From Glycomyces arizonensis DSM 44726 (GTDB lineage Bacteria > Actinomycetota > Actinomycetes > Mycobacteriales > Micromonosporaceae), in assembly GCF_000482705.1 (NCBI RefSeq), contig NZ_KI519475.1:1-64000 (forward strand): 64,000 bases of DNA, in the 5' to 3' direction. This document shows, in pieces, positions 24,188 through 35,805 of the stretch. The stretch's first letter is position 1. Every line of letters begins with the position of its first letter. Under the pieces are notes generated by a model. That model ran no database searches, was not told the DNA's origin, and saw nothing but the letters and a program-made list of their open reading frames with translations. The position numbers were made by a program, and so were the translations under genes.

Positions 24188-25303
24188 GTGCGCGCCGAGA
24201 GGCCGCGCGTGGACGGCGCCGACGAGTTCACCGTCGGCACCGGCTTCCACCGTGCGCTCGACGACGGCCGCATCGAGTGCACCGTGTGCCCCAGGGCGTG
24301 CCGACTGCGCGAGGGCCAGCGCGGCCTGTGCTTCGTGCGGGCCAGAGCTGGCGACCAGATCGTCCTGACCTCCTACGGCCGCTCCTCGGGCTTCTGCGTC
24401 GACCCGATCGAGAAGAAGCCGCTGGGCCACTTCCTGCCCGGCACGCCGGTCCTGTCGTTCGGCACCGCCGGATGCAACCTCGGCTGCCGGTTCTGCCAGA
24501 ACTGGGACATCTCCAAGTCCCGCGAGATCGACACGCTCGCCTCCGCCGCCTCCCCCGAGGCGCTCGTGGTCGAGGCGAAGCGCCTGGGGTGCAAGTCGAT
24601 CGCGTTCACCTACAACGACCCGACGGTCTTCCTGGAATACGCCGCCGACTGCGCCGACGCCGCCAGGGAGGCCGGGCTCAAGGCCGTGGCGGTCTCGGCC
24701 GGGTACATCAACGCCGAGGCGCGCGACGAGCTGTACGCCCACATGGACGCCGCGAACATCGACCTGAAGGCGTTCACCGAGGAGTTCTACAAGAAGATCG
24801 CGTTCGCCTCACTGGGGACGGTCCTGGAGACGCTCGAATACCTCGTCCATGAGACCGAGGTGTGGACCGAGATCACGACGCTGCTCATCCCCGGCCACAA
24901 CGACTCCGACGCCGAGATCGCCGCCGAGTGCGCGTGGATCGCCGAGCACCTCGGGCCCGACGTCCCGCTGCACTTCACCGCGTTCCACCCCGACTTCAAG
25001 ATGCGCGACGTGCCGCCGACCCCGCCGTCCACGCTGCGCAGAGCCCGCCGGATCGCGATCGAGGCCGGCCTGCGGTACGTCTACGCGGGCAACGTCCACG
25101 ACACGGCGAACCAGACGACGTACTGCCCGGGCTGTGGTGAGGCTCTCGTGGTTCGCGATTGGTACCGCATTGACCGTTATGCGCTGTCGGATTCCGGACA
25201 ATGCTCGTTCTGTGGCGCGAACATTCCCGGAGTCTACGACGGCCAGGCCGGAGACTGGGGGCCGAAGCGGCAACCGATCCGGCTCGCCGGAACGTCCCAT
25301 TAG
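24188..25303 (+). CDS. amrS: AmmeMemoRadiSam system radical SAM enzyme
   Basis: A 371-residue radical SAM protein. The iron-sulfur ligands are in GCNLGCRFCQNWD (CxxxCxxC) near residue 97. The N-terminus has a Cys pair CTVCPRACRLREGQRG, and the C-terminus a zinc-ribbon-like set (YCPGCGEAL, QCSFCG). The core has IAFTYNDPTVFLEYA and NIDLKAFTEEFYKK, typical of AmrS/PflA-like enzymes. GTG 24188 follows AGGGAG. A ten-codon ORF (24155-24187) stops directly before the GTG and could couple translation. AmrB lies 49 bases downstream. The system's reaction is not established. Confidence 0.9.
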   Translation: MRAERPRVDGADEFTVGTGFHRALDDGRIECTVCPRACRLREGQRGLCFVRARAGDQIVLTSYGRSSGFCVDPIEKKPLGHFLPGTPVLSFGTAGCNLGCRFCQNWDISKSREIDTLASAASPEALVVEAKRLGCKSIAFTYNDPTVFLEYAADCADAAREAGLKAVAVSAGYINAEARDELYAHMDAANIDLKAFTEEFYKKIAFASLGTVLETLEYLVHETEVWTEITTLLIPGHNDSDAEIAAECAWIAEHLGPDVPLHFTAFHPDFKMRDVPPTPPSTLRRARRIAIEAGLRYVYAGNVHDTANQTTYCPGCGEALVVRDWYRIDRYALSDSGQCSFCGANIPGVYDGQAGDWGPKRQPIRLAGTSH

Positions 25304-25352
25304 CAGCACCGGCACCGCACTACCGGAACCATAACCCGAGAGACGCGAGAAC

Positions 25353-26159
25353 ATGACCTTGACGACCTCAGACACCGTCAGGCCGCCGGCCGTCGCCGGA
25401 CGGTTCTACTCCGCCGACCCCGACCGCCTCCGCGCCGAGACCGCCCGGCTCCTCGACGCCGTCAGCGTCCCGGACGACGAGCCGCTCGCGCCCGCCTACA
25501 TCGTCCCGCACGCCGGGCACCGGTTCTCCGGCGCCGTGGCCGCCGAGGTCTACGCGCGACTGGCCCGCCACCGCGACCGCGTCAGGCGCGTCGTCCTCGT
25601 CGGCCCCTCCCACCACCACCCGCTGCGCGGGCACGCCGCCGCCCCGTACACCGCCTGGGAGACCCCGCTCGGACTCATCGAGACCGCGCCCACCGGCGTG
25701 GTCGGCTCCTCGCTGCTCCCGCACGCCGAGGAGCACTCCCTCGAAGTGCAGCTGCCGTTCCTCCAGGTCGCCCTCGGCGACGGCTTCGCGGTCACGCCCG
25801 TGGCCGTCGGCATGAGCCAGACGCCCGACACCGCGCGCGTCATCGGCTCGCTCCTGGCCGAGGCCGGGGAGGGCACGGTCCTGCTGTGCTCGACCGACCT
25901 GTCGCACTACCACGACCTGGCCACCGCCAAGCGCATCGACGAGGGGACCGCCGAGGCCATCCGGGCCCTGCGGCCGCGGGAGATCTCCACGACCCACGCC
26001 TGCGGCGTGTTCGCCCTGCGCGGCACCGTCGCCTGGGCCGACGCCACCGGGCGGCGCCCGCGCCAGCTCGCGCTCGGCACCTCCGCCGACGTCGGCGGGC
26101 CGAGCGACCGCGTCGTCGGCTACCCGGCCTTCGCCGTCGAGCGGCCGCGCGGCCTGTGA
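25353..26159 (+). CDS. amrB: AmmeMemoRadiSam system protein B (MEMO family)
   Basis: A 268-residue protein of the MEMO/dioxygenase-like fold. Family motifs: PPAVAGRFYSADPDRL at the N-terminus, YIVPHAGHRFSGAVAAEVYA, VVLVGPSHHHPLRG, EEHSLEVQLPFLQ, CSTDLSHYHDLATAK and CGVFALRG. The metal-ligand His positions are present (PHAGH, EEHS). It is the partner of amrS just upstream. The third member, AMMECR1 (AmrA), is not found in this window. Confidence 0.92.
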   Translation: MTLTTSDTVRPPAVAGRFYSADPDRLRAETARLLDAVSVPDDEPLAPAYIVPHAGHRFSGAVAAEVYARLARHRDRVRRVVLVGPSHHHPLRGHAAAPYTAWETPLGLIETAPTGVVGSSLLPHAEEHSLEVQLPFLQVALGDGFAVTPVAVGMSQTPDTARVIGSLLAEAGEGTVLLCSTDLSHYHDLATAKRIDEGTAEAIRALRPREISTTHACGVFALRGTVAWADATGRRPRQLALGTSADVGGPSDRVVGYPAFAVERPRGL

Positions 26160-26221
26160 TGCGCCCCGGCGGGGCCAAAGTCGCATGCCGGGCCGCGGAA
26201 GCGGCGTTTAACCTGTAAGAC

Positions 26222-27727
26222 GTGACCGAGCACGAGCAGAACACCGACACCGGCGACGACCTTCCCGAGCAGATGAAGATCCGGCGCGAGAAGCGCGCCG
26301 CCCTGCTGGCGGAGGGCAAGCAGCCGTACCCGCTCGGCTACCCGCGCACCCACTCCCTCGCCGAGTTGCGCGAGCAGTTCGCGCACCTGGAGCCCGGCGA
26401 GTCCTCCGGCGTCACCGTCGCGGCCGCCGGCCGCGTCATCTTCGTCCGCACCGCCGGGAAGCTGTGCTTCGCGCGCCTGCGGGACGGCGACGGCACCGAG
26501 TTCCAGGCCATGCTCTCCCAGGGGAAGGTCGGCGCCGAGGCCCTCGACGAGTTCAAGCGGCTGGTCGACATCGGCGACCACCTCGGCGTCACCGGCGAGG
26601 TCGTCACCTCCAAGCGCGGCGAGCTGTCGGTCATGGCCGACTCCTTCGCGATCACCGCCAAGGCCCTCCGGCCGCTGCCGGTGGCGCACAAGCCGCTCGC
26701 CGAGGAGACCCGCGTCCGCCAGCGCTACGTCGACCTCATCGTACGCCCCGAGGCCCGCGCCATCGCCCGCCAGCGGGCCGCGGTCGTGCGCTCCATCCGC
26801 GCCCAGCTCGACGAGCGCGACTTCATCGAAGTCGAGACCCCGATGATGCAGGTGCAGGCGGGCGGCGCCACCGCGCGCCCGTTCGTCACGCATATGAATG
26901 CGTACGACATCGATCTGTACATGCGCATCGCGCCCGAGTTGTATTTGAAACGGTGCGTAGTCGGCGGCATCGACCGCGTATTCGAGATCAACCGGAACTT
27001 CCGCAACGAGGGCGCCGACTCCTCGCATTCGCCCGAGTTCGCGATGCTCGAGGCATATCAGGCCTACGGCGACTACCGCACGATCGGGGAACTCACCAAA
27101 TCGCTCATTCAAGGCGCCGCGCAGTCGGTGTTCGGCTCCCAGAACGTCGAACTCGCCGACGGCTCGGCCTACGACCTGGGCGGCGATTGGGCCGAGACGA
27201 CCCTCTTCGGTTCCCTTTCCGAAGCCCTCGGAGAGAACGTGACGGTTGCCACTCCGCTGGAGGCGCTGCGGGCCTACGCCGACAAAGTCGAGCTCGGAGT
27301 CGACCCGCTGTGGGGGCCGGGGAAACTCGCCGAGGAATTGTTCGAGCACCTCGTGGTGCCCGAGCTGCACGCGCCCACGTTCGTCTACGACTACCCCGAG
27401 GAGACCTCTCCGCTCACCCGCGGTCACCGTTCCATGCCCGGACTGACCGAGAAATGGGACCTGTATATCCGCGGCGTCGAGACCGCCACCGGCTATTCGG
27501 AGCTGGTCGACCCGGTCGTCCAGCGCGAGCGCCTGGAAGCCCAGGCCAGACTGGCCGCGAAAGGCGACGACGAGGCCATGCGCGTCGACGAGGACTTCCT
27601 GAGGGCGATGGAATACGGAATGCCGCCCACCGGCGGCATGGGCATGGGAATCGACCGGCTGCTTATGGCGCTCACCGGACTGGGTATCCGAGAGACCATC
27701 CTCTTCCCGCTGGTGAAACCCGAATAG
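26222..27727 (+). CDS. lysS: lysyl-tRNA synthetase, class II
   Basis: A 501-residue enzyme that charges tRNA-Lys. The N-terminal OB-fold anticodon-binding domain covers about 60-170 ([21 protein letters not shown]). Class II motifs follow: motif 1 around [20 protein letters not shown], motif 2 [20 protein letters not shown], and motif 3 [15 protein letters not shown]. Start is GTG 26222. There is no Shine-Dalgarno sequence before it, and AT-rich TTTAACCTGTAAG ends 3 bases upstream, so the mRNA may be leaderless. lsr2 and clpC follow, a conserved actinobacterial order. Confidence 0.93.
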   Translation: MTEHEQNTDTGDDLPEQMKIRREKRAALLAEGKQPYPLGYPRTHSLAELREQFAHLEPGESSGVTVAAAGRVIFVRTAGKLCFARLRDGDGTEFQAMLSQGKVGAEALDEFKRLVDIGDHLGVTGEVVTSKRGELSVMADSFAITAKALRPLPVAHKPLAEETRVRQRYVDLIVRPEARAIARQRAAVVRSIRAQLDERDFIEVETPMMQVQAGGATARPFVTHMNAYDIDLYMRIAPELYLKRCVVGGIDRVFEINRNFRNEGADSSHSPEFAMLEAYQAYGDYRTIGELTKSLIQGAAQSVFGSQNVELADGSAYDLGGDWAETTLFGSLSEALGENVTVATPLEALRAYADKVELGVDPLWGPGKLAEELFEHLVVPELHAPTFVYDYPEETSPLTRGHRSMPGLTEKWDLYIRGVETATGYSELVDPVVQRERLEAQARLAAKGDDEAMRVDEDFLRAMEYGMPPTGGMGMGIDRLLMALTGLGIRETILFPLVKPE

Positions 27728-27735
27728 AAAGAATT

Positions 27736-27772
27736 GGACCGCGCCGCCCAGTGGAGCGGCGCGGTCCCTTTC
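27736..27772 (+). terminator. lysS terminator
   Basis: 12-base perfect stem GGACCGCGCCGC, 8-base loop, then CTTT. Confidence 0.9.
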
Positions 27773-27928
27773 GTCTCGGAGCGGCCTCAATTCAGGCGTG
27801 AAGGCGAGGCGCCCTGATCTTTCTCCGAGACCCTCTTTCGCATCTCTAAGGGACTCGTATATGCTCTGGCATTGACAACGGTTTTTTGCCGGTAAGCGCC
27901 AGTCGCTGCTCATCGAGAGGAATTTGCC

Positions 27929-28279
27929 ATGGCGAAGAAGACACAGGTCATCCTGATCGACGATATCGACGGCGGCAAGGCTGAGGAGACCGTCAAATTC
28001 GCTATCGACGGGCAGGCCTACGAGATCGACCTCTCGGCCGCTCACGCCAATGAACTCCGCGAGTCCCTGGCCAAATTCCAGGAGGCCGGCACCCGGCTCG
28101 GCAGGTACACCGTCGGCGTCGTCCGCGGTCCGGCCCGCGGCACCTCCACCCGCCGCCTCGCCGTCGACCGCGAGCAGAACAAGGCCATCCGCGAGTGGGC
28201 CGAGCGCAGCGGCAAGAAGGTCTCGCCCCGCGGGCGCATTCCGCAGAGCATCGTCGAGGAATACAACGCCGCGCACTGA
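27929..28279 (+). CDS. lsr2: nucleoid-associated protein / xenogeneic silencer Lsr2
   Basis: A 116-residue DNA-bridging protein that binds AT-rich DNA and silences transferred genes in actinobacteria. The N-terminal dimerisation domain has QVILIDDIDGGKAEETVKFA and YEIDLSAAHANELRESL. The C-terminal domain has REWAERSGKKVSPRGRIPQS, containing the RGR AT-hook-like minor-groove motif. It lies 200 bases past lysS with its own signals: TTGACA at 27872-27877, and GAGAGGAA before the ATG. Its presence matters for the AT-rich islands in this window. Confidence 0.95.
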   Translation: MAKKTQVILIDDIDGGKAEETVKFAIDGQAYEIDLSAAHANELRESLAKFQEAGTRLGRYTVGVVRGPARGTSTRRLAVDREQNKAIREWAERSGKKVSPRGRIPQSIVEEYNAAH

Positions 28280-28294
28280 ACGCCGCATCGCCAG

Positions 28295-28328
28295 AACGCC
28301 CGCACCCGCCCATGGGACGCGGGCGTTT
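28295..28328 (+). terminator. lsr2 terminator
   Basis: Stem AACGCCCGC/GCGGGCGTT with a 15-base loop and TTT. The remaining 28329-28637 stretch before clpC has promoter-like DNA (TTGACG near 28565) and no gene. Confidence 0.85.
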
Positions 28329-28637
28329 CGCGCGTCCGGGCCCGGGGTAGGCCGAAACGGTGACCTTTTGCCGGGGTGTCACAGTCGCGGGGCACCATTG
28401 GATGAGTGGAACCGGCGGAACGGAGGCGGCATTGCGCTCACAGCGAACGTTTTCTCTTCGGGAATGCACTACCAGGCACGCTTGTTGTCACCCACGTGGC
28501 CACCCGTCGCCCGAAGACTCGGGAGATAAGGTGTACCGACAGGGTTTTGCAAGCCACGACCAGTATTGACGACAAGTAGCGGCGCCCGTCTCGGCGAGCG
28601 CGCGAGCCGTAACTTTGCAGTGCGAGGAGCGAAGCGC

Positions 28638-31250
<2,613 letters not shown>

Positions 31251-31264
31251 GCGACAACGCATGA

Positions 31265-31306
31265 CGGCGGGGCGGAACCGGGCTCGGTTCCGCCCCGCCG
31301 CATTTG
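31265..31306 (+). terminator. clpC terminator
   Basis: Perfect 16-base stem CGGCGGGGCGGAACCG with loop GGCT, followed by CATTTG. It ends 22 bases before the cutA start. Confidence 0.88.
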
Positions 31307-31321
31307 AGAGGAGGAGGCGCC

Positions 31322-31660
31322 GTGGACCAGGAAGAACCGATCTGCGAAGTCGTCGTGACCGGGCCGCGCACCAGCCAGATGCAGCGGATGGTGGAGACGC
31401 TCCTGGGCGAGCGCCTGGTCGCGTGCGGGCAGCGCACCGACTGGCTGCAGTCGACGTACCAGTGGGCGGGCGCGGTCGAGCACCAGCCCGAGGAGCGCGT
31501 CCGCTTCCACACCAGGGCCTCGCTGGTCCCGGCGATCGTCGCCCGCGTCGACGAACTGCACCCCTACGACGTGCCGTGCGTGATCGCGCTGCCGGTGGCG
31601 GCGGCGAACCCCGCCTACCACCGGTGGGTCCTCGCCGAGACCGCGCCAGGGCCTGTTTGA
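31322..31660 (+). CDS. cutA: CutA-family divalent cation tolerance protein
   Basis: A 112-residue, PII-like trimeric protein. ETLLGERLVACGQRTDWLQS and STYQWAGAVEHQPE match the CutA core; the end HPYDVPCVIALPVAAANPAYHRWV is the classic CutA motif. GTG 31322 follows GGAGGAGG. CutA was linked to copper tolerance in Escherichia coli, but its general role is unresolved. It is convergent with, and 3 bases from, the response regulator gene. Confidence 0.88.
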   Translation: MDQEEPICEVVVTGPRTSQMQRMVETLLGERLVACGQRTDWLQSTYQWAGAVEHQPEERVRFHTRASLVPAIVARVDELHPYDVPCVIALPVAAANPAYHRWVLAETAPGPV

Positions 31661-31663
31661 GAC

Positions 31664-32269
31664 CTAGAGCCAGCCGCGCTCGTCGGCGAGGCGGGCGGCC
31701 TCGGCCCGGTTGCGGGCCCCCAGCTTCCCGATCGCCGTCGAGAGGTGGTTGCGGACGGTGCCCTCGCTCAGGTGCAGGCCCGCGGCCATGTCGGCCACCG
31801 TGCCGCCCTTCAGCGCGAGCCGCAGCACCTCCCGCTCCCGCTGCGTCAGCGGCCCGGTCCCGGTCGTCAGCGACTCGGCCGCGAGCGCCGGGTCCACCAC
31901 CCGCAGCCCCGAATGGACCCGCCGGACGGCGTCGACGAGCTGCTCGGGCGGGGCGTCCTTGACGACGAAGCCGACCGCCCCGGCGGCCATCGCCCGCGCC
32001 AGGTAGCCGGGCCGCCCGAACGTCGTGCAGATGATGACCCGGCACCCGGGTCGAGCCGCCCGCAGCTCGGCGGCGACCTCCAGGCCGTCCTTGCCGGGCA
32101 TCTGGACGTCGAGCAGCGCCACGTCCGGCGCGGTCCGCGCGGCCGCCTCCAGGACCTCCTCGCCCGAGCCGACCTGGGCGACCACCTCGATGTCGCGCTC
32201 CAAGCCCAGCACCATCGCCAGGGCGCCGCGCACCATCGCCTGATCGTCCGCCACGAGCACCTTGATCAT
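31664..32269 (-). CDS. NarL/LuxR-type response regulator
   Basis: A 201-residue regulator. The receiver has acidic DDQ near position 8-10, phospho-acceptor Asp in PDVALLDVQMPGKDGLEVAA, and a Lys in FVVKDAPPEQL. The C-terminal LuxR HTH is LTQREREVLRLALKGGTVAD with LHLSEGTVRNHLSTAIGKLG. Its start overlaps the kinase stop (ATGA, 32266-32269). It is the last gene of a four-gene leftward operon and probably controls the exporter genes ahead of it. Confidence 0.93.
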   Translation of the reverse strand: MIKVLVADDQAMVRGALAMVLGLERDIEVVAQVGSGEEVLEAAARTAPDVALLDVQMPGKDGLEVAAELRAARPGCRVIICTTFGRPGYLARAMAAGAVGFVVKDAPPEQLVDAVRRVHSGLRVVDPALAAESLTTGTGPLTQREREVLRLALKGGTVADMAAGLHLSEGTVRNHLSTAIGKLGARNRAEAARLADERGWL

Positions 32270-33402
32270 GGAACCTCCACTCGCACCTTGAACCCGCCGT
32301 CGGGCACCGGCCCGGCCTCCAGCGTCCCGCCGGAGGGCGCCACCCGCTCGGCCAGGCCCTTGAGGCCGTTCCCCCGCGAGGCGGACGCCTTGGGCGTGCC
32401 GTCGTCTTCGATCTCGATCCAGTTCGATCCCATGCGGACCCGCAGCCGCTTCGCCCCGGAGTGGCGGATCGTGTTGGTGACCGCCTCGCGCACCGCGTAC
32501 CCGAACAGCTCGCGGCGGGCCGGGTCGACGTCGTCGACGGCCGCGGGCATGTCGGCGTCGATGTCGGCCGCCCGCAGCGCCGCCCGGGCGCCGACCAGCT
32601 CGGCGGCCAGCGTCACCTCCCGGTAGTCCGAGACGGTGGCGCGCACGTCGGCCAGGGCGCTGCGCGACAGAGCCTCGACGTCGCGGAGCTCTTCGACGGC
32701 CCGCGAGGGCTCCTGCCCGGTCTCCAAGAGGCGCCTGGCGGCCCCGGCCTTGACGGTGATCGTGGTGAGGCTGTGGCCGAGGATGTCGTGCAGGTCGCGC
32801 GCGAGCCGCTCGCGTTCGGCGCTGACGGCGAGATGCGCGATCGTCGTGTTCGCCTCCCGCAGCCGCCGCACCACCCGGATGAGCCGGACCATGAAGAACA
32901 GTGCGACGGAGATGCCGACCATCGACCACACGTCGGCGTAGCCGAACGCGTAGCCGGCCCCGGAGAACTCGAGTGCCACCAGCGCCACGACGGTGCCGCC
33001 GTCGAAGATGAACATCCACCCCAGCGGCAGACCCATCGCGATCGGGATCATGGCGTACAGCAGGCCGTAGACGCCGCCGGTCTCGACCACCGCGAACAGG
33101 ATCCACCCGATTCCCAGGATGAGCGCGCCGAAGGCGACCCGCCGCGGCATCCACCCTCCCGCGATCGCCCACGGGAAGACCAGGTAGCAGGCCGCGTACG
33201 CGCCGAGCACGAGCAGCGTCGTCCAGCGGGCGGACGCGGAGACGTCCGCGTCGAACGCATTGATGGTGATCGGGATCGTGAACGGCAGCAGGATCAAGCC
33301 CCCGATCAGGAGCCAGCGCCAGTTCGCCCGGCCCGCGAACGGGCTGGAGAAGTCGTCGCTCCACCAGCCCGTGCGGGTCCGGACCTCGGACTCAGCGGTC
33401 AC
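32266..33402 (-). CDS. DesK-like sensor histidine kinase
   Basis: A 378-residue membrane kinase with about six membrane segments in residues 30-175 and no large external domain. This suggests it senses the membrane itself. The HisKA_3 box is ERLARDLHDILGHSLTTITV with the phospho-His, and the ATPase domain has GYAVREAVTNTIRHSGAKRL and GNGLKGLAERVAPSGGTLEA. The permease stop is 11 bases upstream, and it shares 4 bases with the regulator gene. Such kinases next to ABC-2 exporters respond to membrane or antibiotic stress. Confidence 0.92.
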   Translation of the reverse strand: MTAESEVRTRTGWWSDDFSSPFAGRANWRWLLIGGLILLPFTIPITINAFDADVSASARWTTLLVLGAYAACYLVFPWAIAGGWMPRRVAFGALILGIGWILFAVVETGGVYGLLYAMIPIAMGLPLGWMFIFDGGTVVALVALEFSGAGYAFGYADVWSMVGISVALFFMVRLIRVVRRLREANTTIAHLAVSAERERLARDLHDILGHSLTTITVKAGAARRLLETGQEPSRAVEELRDVEALSRSALADVRATVSDYREVTLAAELVGARAALRAADIDADMPAAVDDVDPARRELFGYAVREAVTNTIRHSGAKRLRVRMGSNWIEIEDDGTPKASASRGNGLKGLAERVAPSGGTLEAGPVPDGGFKVRVEVP

Positions 33403-33413
33403 TCGTCACTCCA

Positions 33414-34148
33414 TCACGCTCTTGAGGAGTCCTTACGGTAGCGCCAGATCACGAGGACGCCGAGGCCGACCGTCCACGCCGCGAGGACCGCGAGCGTGAC
33501 CGGCAGGCTCTCGGTCAGGTCGCTGGTGACCGCGCCGCGCCCGAGCTGGGTGAGCCAGTAGCTCGGCAGCACCGGGGCGATCTCCCTCAGCCAGTCGGGC
33601 ATGCCGTCGATCGGGATCCACAGGCCGCCGAGGAAGCCCATGATCAGCGAGATCGACATGTTGACCGGCTGGAGGGTCTCGGGGCGGGAGAGCTGGCCGA
33701 CCAAGAGGCCCAGCAGGATGAACGGGATCGAGCCGAGCCAGATCCCGACGAGGATGCGCGTCCACGACCCGGCGTCCAGCTCGACGCCCTTGAAGGCCAG
33801 CGCGACCGCCGGGACCAGGAGGAGCGCCGGGAGCGCGAGCAGCAGCCCGGACAGGCCCTTCCCGGCGAGGTAGGCGCGGCCGCTGAGCGGGGTGAGCCGC
33901 AGCTGCCGCTGCCAGCCCGCGGCGCGCTCGACGGCGAGGCGAGCGCCGTTCGACATCGCCGCGAAGTAGACCCCGAAGGCCATCAGGTTGACCATGAGGA
34001 CCTGGACGATGACGTCGGTGTCCTTTCCGGTGGCGAACAGGCTGGCCTGGAGCAGGAACAGCAGCGCCGGGAAGGCGATCGAGAAGATCGCGAAGCGCGG
34101 GTTGCGGAACATGCGCACGATTTCGAGGCGCAGGTAGGTGGCGCTCAT
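33414..34148 (-). CDS. ABC-2 type transporter permease
   Basis: A 244-residue membrane protein with six predicted helices, beginning MSATYLRLEIVRMFRNPRFA. Segments include FAIFSIAFPALLFLLQASLF, GLSGLLLALPALLLVPAVAL and the C-terminal LAVLAAWTVGLGVLVIWRYR. GGLWIPIDGMPDWLREIAPV is the conserved ABC-2 permease loop. Its ATG overlaps the ATPase stop by four bases. It forms an exporter with the ATPase at 34145, resembling DrrAB or lipid/antibiotic exporters. Confidence 0.9.
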   Translation of the reverse strand: MSATYLRLEIVRMFRNPRFAIFSIAFPALLFLLQASLFATGKDTDVIVQVLMVNLMAFGVYFAAMSNGARLAVERAAGWQRQLRLTPLSGRAYLAGKGLSGLLLALPALLLVPAVALAFKGVELDAGSWTRILVGIWLGSIPFILLGLLVGQLSRPETLQPVNMSISLIMGFLGGLWIPIDGMPDWLREIAPVLPSYWLTQLGRGAVTSDLTESLPVTLAVLAAWTVGLGVLVIWRYRKDSSRA

Positions 34149-35062
34149 CGGGTGGTCTCCGGTTCGGCGGTGAGGGACAGGAAGGCGTCTTCGAGACCGG
34201 CGGAGGCGATCTCGATGTCGCGGGCGGCCGGGAAGCGCTCCAGCAGCGCCCGCAAGGTGGCGTCGGAGTCCGAGCTCGACAGGCGGACCCGCTGCTCGCG
34301 CAGCTCGCAGGCGGTGACGGCCGGAAGGGCGCCCAGCGCCTCCTCGCCCGCTCCGGGGACGACCGCGCGTATGGTGCGGCCGCTGGCCGCCGCGCGGACC
34401 TGCGCGACCGGGCCGTCTGCGACGATCTTCCCCGACCGCATGAGCACCACCCGGTCGGCGAACTCCTCGGCCTCTTCGAGGTAGTGGGTGGCGAACAGGA
34501 CGGTGCGCCCGTGCGCGGTGTCCTCGTAGATGGCCTTCCAGAAATCGCGGCGGGCGGCGGGGTCCATCGCGGCGGTGGGCTCGTCGAGGATGAGCAGCGA
34601 CGGGTCGCTGACGAGGGCGATCGCGAAGCGGACGCGCTGCTGCTGGCCGCCGGAGAGGCGGTTCGCGCGGCGCTTGGCGAGGTCCTCGACGCCGGTGCGG
34701 CGCATGACCTGCTCGACCGGCATGGGGGAGCGGTGGAGGGAGGCGACGAGGCCGATGGTCTCGGCGACGGTCAGGTCGTCCAGGAGCGTCCCGTTCTGGA
34801 GCATGGCGCCGATCGCGCCGTCCGCGACCGCCTCGGTCGGGGCCCGGCCGAAGACCGCGACCGACCCGGCATCGGGGCCGCTCAGGCCGAGGATCATGTC
34901 GATGGCGGTGGACTTGCCCGCGCCGTTCGGGCCCAGGAGGGCCACGACCTCGCCGACCCGGATGGACAGGTCGATCCCGTCGACGGCGGCCACCTCGCCG
35001 TAGTGCTTGCGCACGCCGCGCAGTTCGACGGCGGGGGCGCCGGATGTGGTTTCGTTGCTCAT
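34145..35062 (-). CDS. ABC exporter ATPase (DrrA-like)
   Basis: A 305-residue ATPase with Walker A LLGPNGAGKSTAIDMILGL, signature LSGGQQQRVRFAIALV, Walker B LLILDEPTAAMDP and switch His LFATHYLEEAEEFADR. The C-terminal ~80 residues are the DUF4162-type accessory domain of drug exporters. First gene of the operon ATPase-permease-kinase-regulator. Substrate is unknown. Confidence 0.92.
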   Translation of the reverse strand: MSNETTSGAPAVELRGVRKHYGEVAAVDGIDLSIRVGEVVALLGPNGAGKSTAIDMILGLSGPDAGSVAVFGRAPTEAVADGAIGAMLQNGTLLDDLTVAETIGLVASLHRSPMPVEQVMRRTGVEDLAKRRANRLSGGQQQRVRFAIALVSDPSLLILDEPTAAMDPAARRDFWKAIYEDTAHGRTVLFATHYLEEAEEFADRVVLMRSGKIVADGPVAQVRAAASGRTIRAVVPGAGEEALGALPAVTACELREQRVRLSSSDSDATLRALLERFPAARDIEIASAGLEDAFLSLTAEPETTR

Positions 35063-35242
35063 GCATCGAGCATCGCCGTGATCGGCCCGCCGCCCCTCGC
35101 TCGGCCGTCATGACCTTCCCCTGACATCTGTCACGGGCGGCGGGGCTTCGAGGCGGCGAGGATCCCGAAACGCAGTCGTTGAGACCTACGCGCATGCGAA
35201 TGCCACTCTGCGTCCGGTCCCTCTGGTTCGAGCCAAGCGAAC

Positions 35243-35467
35243 GTGCGTTGTCGAAAATCTGACAGGCCTTGCTTGAGAGCCGAACTGCGACTCCAATACG
35301 TTGAGTCAAGGCAGTGGAGGGTGACAAGAGGCAAGAAGTACTACAGAGCATTCTGCCCTTGCGGTGAGCATCGGAAAACGGTCAAACTTACTCCGTCTGA
35401 CCCCAAATACAAGCTCAACACGCAAAAATGGTTTGAACGACAACCCTGCTGGAAGGAGGCAATATGA
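35243..35467 (+). CDS. small low-GC protein, possible HicA-like toxin of a two-gene cassette
   Basis: A 74-residue basic protein from GTG 35243 (a shorter form from GTG 35321 is possible). The motif YRAFCPCGEHRKTVKLTPSD with ERQPCWKEA resembles the CxCG...H segment of HicA-like small RNA-binding toxins, but I am not certain. Codon use is about 50 percent GC, unlike the neighbours, suggesting recent transfer. GGAAGGAGG near its end serves the next gene, whose ATG overlaps this stop (ATGA). Confidence 0.5.
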   Translation: MRCRKSDRPCLRAELRLQYVESRQWRVTRGKKYYRAFCPCGEHRKTVKLTPSDPKYKLNTQKWFERQPCWKEAI

Positions 35468-35805
35468 CCCGTTTCTACATCACCCTTGAGGTTCTCGTCC
35501 GCGATCTCTCTCGCCGACAGATGGAGGACCTGTTTGAGCCCCTAGCCGACTCTGTGTACGACCTGTCCGACGTGATCGACGCCGACTTGGCCATGGACCT
35601 CGGGAAACGAGTGTTCGAGTTCACCATGGCCGTCGATGAAGACGGCCCTTCCAACGCTCTCCAGGTTGCTCTGAACGCAGCGAGGACCGCTCTTCACTGC
35701 ACCGGAGCGAGCACGGCCGGCTGGGAGGACCTGTTCGAGTTCGTTCGCCAGAACATCTGGCATGAACCACGAGATCGCGATGGACGTAGTCTCACAACCG
35801 CCTGA
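35464..35805 (+). CDS. hypothetical partner protein of the small cassette
   Basis: A 113-residue acidic protein I do not recognise: MTRFYITLEVLVRDLSRRQM, LEPLADSVYDL-like LFEPLADSVYDLSDVIDADL, then VFEFTMAVDEDGPSNALQVA and a C-terminal helix EDLFEFVRQNIW. The strand-helix-strand start (FYITLEVLV) and acidic character suit an antitoxin. It is coupled to the 35243 gene by a four-base overlap. Function is inferred only from arrangement. Confidence 0.55.
   Translation: MTRFYITLEVLVRDLSRRQMEDLFEPLADSVYDLSDVIDADLAMDLGKRVFEFTMAVDEDGPSNALQVALNAARTALHCTGASTAGWEDLFEFVRQNIWHEPRDRDGRSLTTA

Noticed and set aside
26120-28288. 722-residue minus-strand frame opposite lysS and lsr2
   Set aside because: Antisense of two confident genes and without any domain.
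35146-35162. GGCGGCGAGGATCCCGA as a duplicated tRNA-Ser end (att site)
   Set aside because: It matches the tRNA 3' end only in scattered bases; no direct repeat of useful length.
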